NCBI GenBank assembly: GCA_034421575.1
Contig: DAOUKG010000057.1
Span: forward strand, 98,921 to 162,920
Direction: 5' to 3'
DNA: 64,000 bases
Source: VXLM01 sp034421575
GTDB taxonomy: Bacteria > Chloroflexota > Dehalococcoidia > Lucifugimonadales > VXLM01
In this document: positions 40,481 to 49,134 of the stretch, one piece after another
How the letters are laid out: every line of letters starts with the position of its first letter
Numbering within the stretch: position 1 is the first letter of the stretch
Program-made: the position numbers and the translations under genes
The notes under the pieces: model-generated
Databases searched by the model: none
Told to the model about the DNA's origin: nothing
What the model saw: the letters and a program-made list of their open reading frames with translations, nothing else

Positions 40481-41416
40481 ATGGGCGCCTTTATAGTACG
40501 TCGCCTCATCCAAGCAGCGTTTGTCGTGGTCTGCGTGGTCACGCTCGTTTTCTTCCTGATTCGCGTTTCGGGCGACCCTGCCAGCCTCGGCGTTAGCCTC
40601 GAGGAGAACCGCACGCAGGAGGAGATCCAGGAAGAGTATGAGCGCGTGAAGAGGCAGCTGGGCCTCGACCGCCACATCGTCATTCAATACTTCCTCTTCT
40701 GGGGACGGGCGGTCCAGGGAGAATTCGGCTATTCCTTCAGGTACAGCATCCCTGCCACGCAGCTCATCATCGACCGTCTGCCCAACAGCCTCAGGCTCGG
40801 ACTGCTCGCCGCGGTCATAGGCGTAGTCGCGGGACTCCCCTTGGGCATTATCGCGGCGCTGAATCGAGGTTCCATCCTCGACAACCTCGCCACGGGGGTA
40901 TCGGTATTCGGCATCGTGGTGCCCCAGTTCTGGCTGGCCATCATGCTCATCATCATCTTTTCCGTTAATCTCGGATGGCTGCCCACCTCCGGCACGGGCT
41001 CCTGGAAGCACATCATCCTGCCTGCGGTCACGCTCTCGACAGGCCTTGTCGCCACGGTCGCGAGGATAAGCCGCTCCGGGATGCTCGAAGCGCTCAGCCA
41101 GGACTACATCCGCACGGCCATGGCCAAAGGGCTGAGCCAGCGACTGGTCATATTCCGGCACGCTCTCCGGAACGGCAGCATCTCCGTCATCACCGTAGTC
41201 GTCTCCGCGCTCCCCCACCTGCTCGGCACCGTCGTCATCGTAGAGGTCGTGTTCGCATGGCCGGGCGTCGGCAACCTGATGGCTCAGGCCGTTGCCAATA
41301 GAGACTACCCCGTCGTGTTCCTCGACGTGCTGCTGTTCGGAACCATCACGGTGCTCATCTTTCTCATTATGGACCTGGTATACGCCATGGTCGATCCTAG
41401 AATTCGACACAGTTAG
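40481..41416 (+). CDS. ABC transporter permease, DppB-like
   Basis: 311-residue inner-membrane permease of the oligopeptide family. The N-terminal MGAFIVRRLIQAAFVVVCVV helix is typical of DppB/OppB. The permease domain follows from residue 95, with the ATPase-contacting loop EALSQDYIRTAMAKGLSQRL near 206. About six membrane helices. ATG 40481. It lies 200 bases behind the binding protein and 5 bp before the second permease. No ATP-binding subunit lies in the window. Confidence 0.93.
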   Translation: MGAFIVRRLIQAAFVVVCVVTLVFFLIRVSGDPASLGVSLEENRTQEEIQEEYERVKRQLGLDRHIVIQYFLFWGRAVQGEFGYSFRYSIPATQLIIDRLPNSLRLGLLAAVIGVVAGLPLGIIAALNRGSILDNLATGVSVFGIVVPQFWLAIMLIIIFSVNLGWLPTSGTGSWKHIILPAVTLSTGLVATVARISRSGMLEALSQDYIRTAMAKGLSQRLVIFRHALRNGSISVITVVVSALPHLLGTVVIVEVVFAWPGVGNLMAQAVANRDYPVVFLDVLLFGTITVLIFLIMDLVYAMVDPRIRHS

Positions 41417-41421
41417 GGACC

Positions 41422-42363
41422 ATGAACGCAGCGGTTGGCATATCCGACGCCGTATCTCGAAGCCGCGCAACTCGCCGCAAGGGGATATGGCGCCGCATCT
41501 GGATACACCGCATCGGCATCGTCGGCATCCTCATCATGGTCGCCTTTGTCGTTGCCGCTGTGTTCGGGAACTGGCTCGCGCCCAAAGACCCCGTCGCCAT
41601 CGACCTCAAGAATCCCCTTGCGAAACCCGTATGGGCCGACCCCGAAAACGGCGTCGGGCTTCTGGGAACGGACAACCTGGGGCGCGACGTCCTCAGCCGG
41701 ATGCTCGTGGGATCGCAGCTGTCCCTGATCGTCGCCTTCTCCGCCGTGACGATAGGAATGGTGTCGGGCGTGTTTCTCGGCCTTCTGGCGGGCTACAAGG
41801 GAGGGAAGGTGGACGACGTGATCATGCGCATCGCGGACACGCAGACCGCCATCCCGTTTCTCGTCCTGCTGATCGCCGTCATTGCCTTCCTTCAAGACTT
41901 CAAGCTGCCGTTTATCCCAGCCGAACACAACGAGCTAGCCAAGATGATCGTCTTCATAGGCGGCGGCAGTTGGGTGGGCTTCGCGCGTCTCATTCGCGGC
42001 GAGGTGCTCAGCCTCCGCGAGAGGGACTACGTCCACGCCGCGAGGGCGCTGGGTGTGGCTGACCTGCGCATTATGCTCCGCCACATCATGCCCAACGCCA
42101 TACAGCCTGCCATAGTGAGCGCCAGCCTGCTCTTTGGCGGCGTCATCCTCACCGAGGCCGCCCTCAGCTTCCTGGGGTTCGGCGTCAACACCCTCGTCCC
42201 CACCTGGGGCAAGATGATAGCCGACTCACGGGACTACATAACCCTGGCCTGGCACCTGAACTTCCCCGCAGTGGCGATCATGCTGGTCGTCCTCGGCGCA
42301 AACCTGCTCGGTGACTGGCTCCGCGACATTCTCGATCCCCGCCTGAGGGGCCGCCGGGAATAG
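41422..42363 (+). CDS. ABC transporter permease, DppC-like
   Basis: 313-residue partner permease. The N-terminal cytoplasmic segment and first helix (IGIVGILIMVAFVVAAVFGN) are followed by the family motif LLGTDNLGRDVLSRMLVGSQ. The EAA loop LRERDYVHAARALGVADLRI lies near residue 207. It ends LRDILDPRLRGRRE, typical of OppC. ATG 41422, 5 bp behind the first permease. Together with the two upstream genes it forms an importer missing its ATPases, which must come from elsewhere. Confidence 0.93.
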   Translation: MNAAVGISDAVSRSRATRRKGIWRRIWIHRIGIVGILIMVAFVVAAVFGNWLAPKDPVAIDLKNPLAKPVWADPENGVGLLGTDNLGRDVLSRMLVGSQLSLIVAFSAVTIGMVSGVFLGLLAGYKGGKVDDVIMRIADTQTAIPFLVLLIAVIAFLQDFKLPFIPAEHNELAKMIVFIGGGSWVGFARLIRGEVLSLRERDYVHAARALGVADLRIMLRHIMPNAIQPAIVSASLLFGGVILTEAALSFLGFGVNTLVPTWGKMIADSRDYITLAWHLNFPAVAIMLVVLGANLLGDWLRDILDPRLRGRRE

Positions 42364-42379
42364 GGTCCACCGGACGGCA

Positions 42380-43573
42380 CTACCTTCGGACGCCGTCCCG
42401 AATCGAGCCGATGAGGTGCTGAACCTCTTCCTCGGTGTTGAATCCAGCGACGGATATTCGCATCCCGATCTTGTCCAGTTGAAGCGGCGCGGTCAGCCAC
42501 TGGGCCTTGACGAGGATGCTGCGCTCGTCGTTGAGCCATTTCACAAGGCCCTGCATGTCTTCTTCTGTGTACCCATCGAACGTGAGCGTCGTCACGCCGG
42601 CCGACTTGCCCGGCTCCAACGGCGTGATCACGTTCACGCCCGGCGTGTCCAGCATCGCCTCGCGCAGCGTCTTCGACAGACCGGCCACATGGTCCTGGAT
42701 GGTGTCCAGTCCGACGCTCATGAGCGTCTTGACGGCCTGCCCAAGTCCTATCACCAGCGGATGATTGTACGTTCCGAACTCCGCCCTCGAACGCGCGGTG
42801 GGAGTCGCCATGGGAGCGCCCGGTTTCGACCACGCGCCCACGTCCGGCGTGTAGTAGGGTCTGAATATATCGGTCTGATCGGGCGACACCCAAACGTAGC
42901 CGCTGCCCATCGGCCCCAGCAGCCACTTCGGACCCGACCCGATGAGGAAATCGCAGCCCAGGGCCTGGGCGTCTACAGGGATCTGTCCCACCGACTGCGC
43001 CGCGTCCACCAGCACGGGAACGCCCTTCTCGTGCGCCACGTCGACCGCCTCCCGGACAGGCATGATGCGTCCGTTCGGCGAGGCTATGTGGCTGATCAGC
43101 AGGAGCTTCGTCTCTTCCGTCACCGTCCCGTCGAGGGACTCGATGAAAGCGGCGTCGCTCTCGTCGACCTCGACGACCTTGACGTTTACACCGCGCTCCT
43201 GTTCCAGTCCCCGCGAGGCGTCCGCCGTGCTGACGTGCTCAAGCGACGTGGTGACGAACTCATCACCCTCACCCCAGTTGAAGCTGCGGAGCACCCGGTG
43301 CATGGCGCGGGTCGTGTTCGAGCCTATGCCGATCTCTTCGGCGTTGACGTTGAGGAGGTCAGCCAGGTGTCCCCTCGCGTCCTCTTCCTTCTCCATGATG
43401 TACTGCCGCGTTTCAGGACGCGCCGGGCCGTGCAGGGCCTCATACTCCATCGCGTCAGTAACGGCCTTCACGGCAGATGACAGGGTCGGGCCATACGTGC
43501 CCGTCTGGAAATACCCGACATCTTCCGTCACCGGAAGCTGCTCACGAAGATCCTTAAGTGACAATCGATCCAT
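42380..43573 (-). CDS. Class V aminotransferase (PLP-dependent)
   Basis: 397-residue fold-type I PLP enzyme of the cysteine desulfurase/isopenicillin-N-epimerase-like group. The Schiff-base Lys is in SGPKWLLGPMGSGYV (about residue 216). Also seen: GSNTTRAMHRVLRSF, SLEHVSTADASRG, and the PLP Asp in VLVDAAQSVGQIPVD. No conserved Cys loop of true IscS/SufS desulfurases is evident, so it is probably a lyase, epimerase or aminotransferase. ATG 43573 behind GGAGG; the upstream frame to 44011 runs through repeats and is not coding. Confidence 0.88.
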   Translation of the reverse strand: MDRLSLKDLREQLPVTEDVGYFQTGTYGPTLSSAVKAVTDAMEYEALHGPARPETRQYIMEKEEDARGHLADLLNVNAEEIGIGSNTTRAMHRVLRSFNWGEGDEFVTTSLEHVSTADASRGLEQERGVNVKVVEVDESDAAFIESLDGTVTEETKLLLISHIASPNGRIMPVREAVDVAHEKGVPVLVDAAQSVGQIPVDAQALGCDFLIGSGPKWLLGPMGSGYVWVSPDQTDIFRPYYTPDVGAWSKPGAPMATPTARSRAEFGTYNHPLVIGLGQAVKTLMSVGLDTIQDHVAGLSKTLREAMLDTPGVNVITPLEPGKSAGVTTLTFDGYTEEDMQGLVKWLNDERSILVKAQWLTAPLQLDKIGMRISVAGFNTEEEVQHLIGSIRDGVRR

Positions 43574-43654
43574 TCCTATGATTCCTCCGTTCGATGGTTG
43601 GAATAGTGTACCCCACCGGCCTTGCGGCGGGCTATGAGAACGGCGGTGATGTGA

Positions 43655-43811
43655 GTGTTCAGAGTTGGTGAGGGCAACAACCCTCACCCCCGTATCGGAG
43701 TACGGGGCAGGCTCTAGCCCTCTCCCGCGAACGGGAGAGGGGAATAGATACCCGCTTTCGCGGGTATGACGGTGGCTGTGTGCGTTGAGCGCTCTCAGGA
43801 GGTCTGAACAG
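43655..43811 (+). mobile_element. GTTCAGA...TCTGAACA composite element, copy 3
   Basis: GTGTTCAGAGTTGGTGAG at the left, GGTCTGAACAGTTACG at the right. Contains the CCCTCACCC palindrome with hairpin insert (43681-43743) and ATACCCGCTTTCGCGGGTAT (43748-43767). Confidence 0.72.
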
Positions 43812-43830
43812 TTACGCGGTGACCCGTGTT

Positions 43831-44166
43831 CTATCGTAGAGTTGCGGCCAGCCTCACCGAGGAATAGAGCAACAGCGCCAACCCGATCAACGCAATGAAC
43901 AGGCCGATACTGATGATCCACCACAGTCCGAGCAGGGTGAGAAGCACGGACGCCAGGATGAGAGCCGTCCATCTCTTTCTGTGGCGGTGGCTCTCGGACC
44001 TTATGCCCCACACGATGATCGAGAGGACACTTACGGCCAGTCCGCCAAGCATGTACCTAAAGAGGGCCGAGTCATCTTCCGTGAGAGACCCGCTACGCCA
44101 GCCTATCTCGAACATGAAGTACAGTAGGACCACACCTATGGCGAAGGCGACGAGCGGGAAGACCAT
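43831..44166 (-). CDS. Small hypothetical membrane protein
   Basis: 111 residues with four likely membrane helices: FPLVAFAIGVVLLYFMFEIG, YMLGGLAVSVLSIIVWGI, ALILASVLLTLLGLWWIISI and LFIALIGLALLLYSSVRLA. An Arg/His-rich loop (SESHRHRKR) separates helices 2 and 3. I do not recognise the family. ATG 44166, 14 bp behind the stop of the SDR gene. The ribosome site is weak, so it probably depends on read-through from the SDR/molybdopterin operon. Confidence 0.6.
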   Translation of the reverse strand: MVFPLVAFAIGVVLLYFMFEIGWRSGSLTEDDSALFRYMLGGLAVSVLSIIVWGIRSESHRHRKRWTALILASVLLTLLGLWWIISIGLFIALIGLALLLYSSVRLAATLR

Positions 44167-44180
44167 GGCGCTGGCTGGCG

Positions 44181-45017
44181 TTACCTCGTGCGGGCGATCT
44201 CCTCTGTGGAGATGTTGCTGATTCCGGGGTCGTGACTGCCGGGGCCGGGACCGACGATGGTCATGCCGCCGTCCACCGTGATGCACTGCCCGTTGACGTA
44301 GCGCGCTTCATCGGAGCTTAGGTATGCAACGGCGTTGGCGATATCCCTTGGGACGCCGGCCACTCGCAGGGGGATCTCGGCCGCGACGTCCGGCGCGTAC
44401 TCGGGCCCGGCGCGGAGGTGCTCCTGGTCGGGTGGGAGCACGCGGGAGTCGATGAGGCCGGGAGCGACGGCGTTGCATGTGATGTCGTGTCCGGCGAGGT
44501 CGACGGCCATGCTCATGGCCATGCGGATCAGGCCCTGCTTTGCGATGCTGTACACAAGGTTGTAGGGCTTGGCCCAGAAGGCGTGGACGCTGGCGATGGA
44601 GACGAGGCGTCCGCCGCCACTCTGGGCGATCATCTCGCGGGCGGCGCGCTGGTTCGCGAGAAACGGACCCTTGAGCGCGTTGCCGATCTCGAAGTCCCAG
44701 TCCTCCTCGGTGATGTCGAGGAAGCTGTTCTTGATGCTGCCGACCGCGTTGTTCACGAGGATGTCGATTCTCCCGTGCTCGGCGATGAACTCGTCCATCA
44801 TCCGGTTGATGTCGGCGCTCTTGCCCACGTTTGCCTCGTGCCAGCTGACGTTCGAGCCAAGCTCGCGGACCATGCCGAGGGTCTCCTCAGCCGTCTCGTC
44901 GCGGATGATGTCGTTGATGCCGACGTCGGCCCCGTCCTCCGCGAGCCGGATGGCAATAGCCCGTCCGATTCCTCGCCGCGATCCCGTGATGAGCGCCTTC
45001 CTGCCCTGCAGTTTCAT
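44181..45017 (-). CDS. Short-chain dehydrogenase/reductase
   Basis: 278-residue classical SDR. Cofactor loop ITGSRRGIGRAIA; the Arg pair suggests NADPH preference. NNAVG replaces NNAG, catalytic Ser is in VSIASVHAF, and the Tyr/Lys pair in YSIAKQG. AVAPGLIDSRVLPPDQEHLR follows, and the end DGGMTIVGPGPG is typical of glucose/sugar dehydrogenase-like SDRs. About 30 C-terminal residues extend beyond the usual end. ATG 45017, 4 bp behind the molybdopterin subunit gene. Confidence 0.88.
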   Translation of the reverse strand: MKLQGRKALITGSRRGIGRAIAIRLAEDGADVGINDIIRDETAEETLGMVRELGSNVSWHEANVGKSADINRMMDEFIAEHGRIDILVNNAVGSIKNSFLDITEEDWDFEIGNALKGPFLANQRAAREMIAQSGGGRLVSIASVHAFWAKPYNLVYSIAKQGLIRMAMSMAVDLAGHDITCNAVAPGLIDSRVLPPDQEHLRAGPEYAPDVAAEIPLRVAGVPRDIANAVAYLSSDEARYVNGQCITVDGGMTIVGPGPGSHDPGISNISTEEIARTR

Positions 45018-45021
45018 GTCG

Positions 45022-47280
45022 CTAACCTGCCTTCTCTTGTATGGCCTTCGATACCGCCTGCGGGTTCATCGGGAGTTCCCTCAGCCGCAGGCCCACGGCG
45101 TCGTGTATGGCGTTGGCGAGCGCGGCCATGGGCGGCGAGATATTCGCCTCGCCGACGCCGCGCACGCCGAAGGGATGGCCGGGGTTGTTGACCTCGACCA
45201 GCACCGTGTCGATCATCGGAAGGTCGAGCGTCGTCGGCATCCGGTAGTCGAGGAGGCTGGTGTTGAGCATCGCGCCGTCGTCGCTCATGAAGTACTCCTC
45301 GTTGAGCGCCCAGCCGACGCCCTGCGACGTGCCTCCCTGTATCTGTCCCTCGACGTAGCTGGGATGTATCGCGAATCCCACGTCCTGGAAGGCGGTGTAC
45401 CGGAGGATGTCCACCTTGCCGGTATCGGGATCGACCTCCACGTCGACGATGTTGGCCGAGTACGAACCGCTTTGCCCCGCAGGATTGAGGTTCGCCCGTC
45501 CGACGACGGGACCGCCGGAGTCTGGCAGCATTCCGGCGATCTCGCGGAACGACATGCGAAGCTCCGTGTCCGAGACGTGCTGCACTCCCCCGTCGTCGTA
45601 CCGGACCTGGTCGGGCGATACGTCCCAGATCAGGGCCGCGCGCTCAGTTAGCTGGGCGATGATGTCACGGGCGGCCTCGTGGGCGGCCCAGCCGGACTTG
45701 AAGGCAGCGCCGCTGCCCCCGGTGTTGGAGGTGAAGCCGATCGAGTCGGTGTCCCCGATGCTGGGGTTCACGTCCTCGACAGGTATGCCGAGCACCTCGG
45801 CAAGCTGCTGTGCTATGACCGTGCGGGAGCCGCCGATATCGACCGAGCCTTCAATGAGGCTGATCCTGCCGTCGTCCTGCACGTTGGCGATGACGCATGC
45901 GGGGCCGGTGTTGTTCCGGCAGAAGCCCATGGCGACGCCGCGTCCGTGATATGCGCCGTCCCTTGGCGCGACGTAGTGGGGATGGGAGCGTACAGCCTCC
46001 ATGACCTCTGCCGCGCCGATGCGTCCGTTCATCACGCCGTCAGCCCGGCGTTGCCCCTCACGCGCCACGTTGAGCAGTCGGAACTCCATCGGGTCGATAT
46101 CCAGCATCTCGGCGATTTCGTCCATCACCGACTCCGTGGCGTAGGCGACTATCGGCGCGCCCGGAGCGCGGTATGCCCGCGTGGAAGGCTTGTTGGTGAC
46201 GATGTCGTACCCGTCGATGCGGACGTTCTCGATGTTGTAGGGAGCGAATATGGCGGCGCAAGCGGGAGCGACAGGACCGCCGCCGTAGGCTCCGCCCTCG
46301 AACAGGAATTTTCCCAAAGCCGCGGTTATGCGTCCCTCGTTGGTCACGCCGATCTTGACCGTCACGTGACTCCCCGCCGTCGGGCCGGACGCCTCCAGCA
46401 CCTCGGCGCGGGTCATCGTCATCTTCACCGGCCTTCGAGTCTTCTTCGAGAGCACGGCAGCCAGCGGTTCGAGATACGCCGTCAGCTTCCCTCCGAATCC
46501 GCCGCCGATCTCCATTGGGACGACCTTGACCTGCGAGACAGGGACGTCCAGCAGGTCTGCGACCGCGTCGCGTATGCCGAAGTGCCCCTGGGAGCTGCAC
46601 CAGATGGTCAGGCGACCCTCAGGCGACCACGACGCCGTGCCGTTCTGCGGTTCGATGTACCCCTGGTGCACGGTCTTGGTACGGAACTCGCGCTCCACGA
46701 TCAGGTCGGCTTCCGCGAACCCCGCTTCGAGGTCGCCGCTGACATGCCGCTCCAGCGATGCGGCGTTTGGCGAGTCGATCTCCGAGCCGGGGACCCCGTT
46801 ATCGGGGTCATCCCAACCCTCGTGGAGGACGGGCGCGCCGGGCGCGCCGGCATCATCGACGTTCGTGACGGACGGGAGCGGCTCGTAGACCACCTTGATG
46901 AGATCAAGCGCCTCCTCCGCAACATGCGGGTTGCCTGCGGCCACCGCAGCGACGGGATGCCCCTTGTAGAGCACCTTGCCCTGCGCGAGGATGGCGTCCG
47001 TCCTGTTGCCTCCGCCGCGCTCCATCGGGCCCGCCGGAGATAGATCGTCTCCGGTGATTACAGCGAGAACTCCGGGGAGATTCTCGGCTTGGCTCGTGTC
47101 GATCGACATCACCCGCGCGTGGGCGTGCGGACTGCGCAACACCTTGCCGTGCAGCAGCCCGTTCAGGTCGATGTCCGCACCATACAGCGCCTGCCCCGTG
47201 ACCTTCTCTATGCCGTCGTGCCGCACGGGGCGCGTGCCAACGACCTTGAATTTTGTCTCTTCTCTCTCGGTTGTCGTCAT
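45022..47280 (-). CDS. Xanthine dehydrogenase-family molybdopterin-binding subunit
   Basis: 752-residue large subunit of a molybdenum hydroxylase (xanthine/CO/aldehyde dehydrogenase type). The N-terminal a/b hammerhead domain begins near residue 20 (HDGIEKVTGQALYGADIDLN). The Mo-cofactor region has the EIGGGFGGKL loop, TSNTGGSGAAFKSGWAA, and the active-site Glu in GVRGVGEANISPP near the C-terminus. The Cys of the true CO dehydrogenase loop is absent. FAD and 2Fe-2S subunits would be expected beside it but are missing; only an SDR follows. ATG 47280 behind AGGAG. Confidence 0.92.
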   Translation of the reverse strand: MTTTEREETKFKVVGTRPVRHDGIEKVTGQALYGADIDLNGLLHGKVLRSPHAHARVMSIDTSQAENLPGVLAVITGDDLSPAGPMERGGGNRTDAILAQGKVLYKGHPVAAVAAGNPHVAEEALDLIKVVYEPLPSVTNVDDAGAPGAPVLHEGWDDPDNGVPGSEIDSPNAASLERHVSGDLEAGFAEADLIVEREFRTKTVHQGYIEPQNGTASWSPEGRLTIWCSSQGHFGIRDAVADLLDVPVSQVKVVPMEIGGGFGGKLTAYLEPLAAVLSKKTRRPVKMTMTRAEVLEASGPTAGSHVTVKIGVTNEGRITAALGKFLFEGGAYGGGPVAPACAAIFAPYNIENVRIDGYDIVTNKPSTRAYRAPGAPIVAYATESVMDEIAEMLDIDPMEFRLLNVAREGQRRADGVMNGRIGAAEVMEAVRSHPHYVAPRDGAYHGRGVAMGFCRNNTGPACVIANVQDDGRISLIEGSVDIGGSRTVIAQQLAEVLGIPVEDVNPSIGDTDSIGFTSNTGGSGAAFKSGWAAHEAARDIIAQLTERAALIWDVSPDQVRYDDGGVQHVSDTELRMSFREIAGMLPDSGGPVVGRANLNPAGQSGSYSANIVDVEVDPDTGKVDILRYTAFQDVGFAIHPSYVEGQIQGGTSQGVGWALNEEYFMSDDGAMLNTSLLDYRMPTTLDLPMIDTVLVEVNNPGHPFGVRGVGEANISPPMAALANAIHDAVGLRLRELPMNPQAVSKAIQEKAG

Positions 47281-47334
47281 GGGTCTCCTGCTAGTATCGA
47301 TTCCATTTGATTTTGGCTGGGTAATCCAAGAATA

Positions 47335-47371
47335 CCCTCACCCTAACCCTCTCCCACGACGGGAGAGGGGA
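47335..47371 (+). repeat. CCCTCACCC palindrome
   Basis: CCCTCACCCTAACCCTCTCC...GGGAGAGGGGA. One of twelve copies, all in this orientation (starts: 8111, 10734, 13871, 24671, 36565, 43681, 47335, 49132, 52169, 55794, 62122, 63833). The stem is CTCTCCC pairing with GGGAGAG. Confidence 0.85.
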
Positions 47372-47417
47372 TTTTTTTCATGGGCCGATTTATTCTGTAG
47401 CTCTCTGAGAGCGGGCA

Positions 47418-48293
47418 CTATTCAGTCCATCTTATCGGTGCGCTCCTGAGCTGGCCGAAGCCCAACTCGTCGCACATGTTCGCGTAAGCCACCTGTCGGG
47501 CGCCCTTCCACTCGAGGTCGTCGAGGCTCTCGGTGAGCGGCACGTCCAGCCTGAGAGTGGCCAGTTCCTTATAGAGCGCAGCGTCGCCGCGATGCTCGGC
47601 CAGAGTACCGGCCATGCTCTTTGCGCCTCGTACCTTGACGTCCCAGAGCAACTCGCTGTCGGGAATGGAATCGATGTTGCCGTACCGCGCAAGCATCGTC
47701 GAGGCGCTCTTCGCGCCCCAGCGCGGCACGCCCGGTATTCCGTCGGCGCTGTCGCCCACCAGCGCAAGGTAGTCGGGGATCGCCTCAGGGGGCACCCCGA
47801 ACTTCTCCACGACGCCCGCCTCGTCCGTGAGTATCTCCCTGCGGCGGTCGAGGCTCACGATCCTGTCTCCCCGCACGATCTGCATCAGGTCCTTGTCCGG
47901 CGAGCAGATGACGACCTGCTCGACACGGGGGTCGTCGGCGAACCGCACGGCGGCGGTCGCGATTGCGTCGTCCGCCTCGTACTCGACCATCGGCCACGTC
48001 ACGATGCCGAGCGCCTCCGTCGCGATCTCGGCGGGGTCGAACTGCGCCAGAAGCTCCTCCGACGTCCCCTCGCCCGTCTTGTACCCGTCGAAGAGTTGGT
48101 TTCGGAATGACTCGATGACGTGGTCGAACGCGACTGCCACGTGCGTCACGTCGTCCTGCCGGAGCAACGACAGGAGCGTCTGTAGCAGGCCGCGCACGGC
48201 CCCCACGCTGCGTCCGTCCGGGGACATGGCGGGAAACGCCCCGAAGTGCGCCCGGAAGAGCTCATACGTCCCGTCTACGAGGTGGACCTTCAT
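47418..48293 (-). CDS. 5'-3' exonuclease / flap endonuclease (PIN-like)
   Basis: 291-residue protein homologous to the 5' nuclease domain of DNA polymerase I, as a free protein. Metal-binding Asp residues lie in MKVHLVDGTYELFRAHF, FDHVIESFRNQLFDGYKTGE, YEADDAIATAAVRF, CSPDKDLMQIV and VGDSADGIPGVPRWG (helix-hairpin-helix). It would remove RNA primers or flaps, or act in repair. Its ATG at 48293 shares ATGA with the upstream isomerase stop, so translation is coupled. Pairing with metabolic genes is odd for a nuclease. Confidence 0.9.
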   Translation of the reverse strand: MKVHLVDGTYELFRAHFGAFPAMSPDGRSVGAVRGLLQTLLSLLRQDDVTHVAVAFDHVIESFRNQLFDGYKTGEGTSEELLAQFDPAEIATEALGIVTWPMVEYEADDAIATAAVRFADDPRVEQVVICSPDKDLMQIVRGDRIVSLDRRREILTDEAGVVEKFGVPPEAIPDYLALVGDSADGIPGVPRWGAKSASTMLARYGNIDSIPDSELLWDVKVRGAKSMAGTLAEHRGDAALYKELATLRLDVPLTESLDDLEWKGARQVAYANMCDELGFGQLRSAPIRWTE

Positions 48294-49132
48294 TCCTCGA
48301 AGTCCCCTATGGAGCGAAGATAGCGAGCGTTCTCGGTGATCGCCGCCGCTGGGCCTCCCTCAACGCCCGCCGAGGCCTGGTGCACGGTGACGTACCCCTC
48401 ATAGCCGATCTCGCTCAGTGCATCCATGATATGCGGAAAGTCGATCCCCCGCCCGTCCCATATCGGGACCTGGTCGAACTCGACACGTCCGGCGTTCCAC
48501 GTCTCCACAACCGTATCGCCGCCCCGCTTGATGACCTGGTTCTGCAGGTACACGTTCATCAGGTACGGCTCGAACATCCTGATCGTATCAGCGCCGTAGT
48601 CCTCGCCGCATAGCTCCAGGTTTGCAGGCTCATAGATTATGCCGAAGTTTGGCCGTCCGACCTGCCGTATGACCTCGACCGACCGTTCCGCCAGTTCGAA
48701 GAGGCTGTTGTGGTGACTCTGGTGAGCGAGGCGAATGTTTCGCTCTGCAGCCTCGTCGGACGCTCTCTGCGCCCACTCGATGTCACCGTCCTTCTTCATG
48801 CAGATGCGGAGCAGGTCGCAGTTGAGGGCTTCGGCGAGATCGAGGTACGGCGTGATGTTCCGAAGCGCGTCGGGACCGCGCTCGTTGTTCTCAGGAATGG
48901 GAAAGTCGCCCGTCGCCATGGACACCGTGAGGCCCAGCGACTCCAGGAACTGCCGCTTCTCACGAACGACCTCCAGGGGCGTTTGCGTGCCGACCTGCGA
49001 CGCTCTCATGCAGACGGCGTGGAACCCGCTGTCCTTGGCCATCCGCGCCATGTCCTCCAGCGACAGGGCGGCCTTGCGCTTATCGAACATGTCCTCGGCG
49101 ACGCGCATGGAGACGGAGAGCTTCAATTTCAC
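48290..49132 (-). CDS. Sugar phosphate isomerase/epimerase-type TIM barrel
   Basis: 280-residue xylose-isomerase-like (AP endonuclease family 2) barrel. LSLEDMARMAKDSGFHAVCM, ITPYLDLAEALNCDLLRICM, RLAHQSHHNSLFELAERSVE, FGIIYEPANLELCGEDYG, and IWDGRGIDFPHIMDALSEIG with YEGYVTVHQ carry the usual His, Glu and Asp metal ligands. Substrate unknown; next to a Gfo/Idh gene it is probably a sugar or inositol step. The GTG 49132 is the last base of a CCCTCACCC repeat read on this strand. TTG 49126 is possible; the start at 49153 lies wholly in the repeat. Confidence 0.85.
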   Translation of the reverse strand: MKLKLSVSMRVAEDMFDKRKAALSLEDMARMAKDSGFHAVCMRASQVGTQTPLEVVREKRQFLESLGLTVSMATGDFPIPENNERGPDALRNITPYLDLAEALNCDLLRICMKKDGDIEWAQRASDEAAERNIRLAHQSHHNSLFELAERSVEVIRQVGRPNFGIIYEPANLELCGEDYGADTIRMFEPYLMNVYLQNQVIKRGGDTVVETWNAGRVEFDQVPIWDGRGIDFPHIMDALSEIGYEGYVTVHQASAGVEGGPAAAITENARYLRSIGDFEE

Positions 49133-49134
49133 CC

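Noticed and set aside
40187..41470. 427-codon minus-strand ORF
   Set aside because: Antisense to the binding-protein end and the DppB permease; charged, low-complexity translation without domains.
46058..46600. Possible second subunit inside the molybdopterin gene region
   Set aside because: Same-strand off-frame ORF inside the large subunit; no ferredoxin or FAD motifs.
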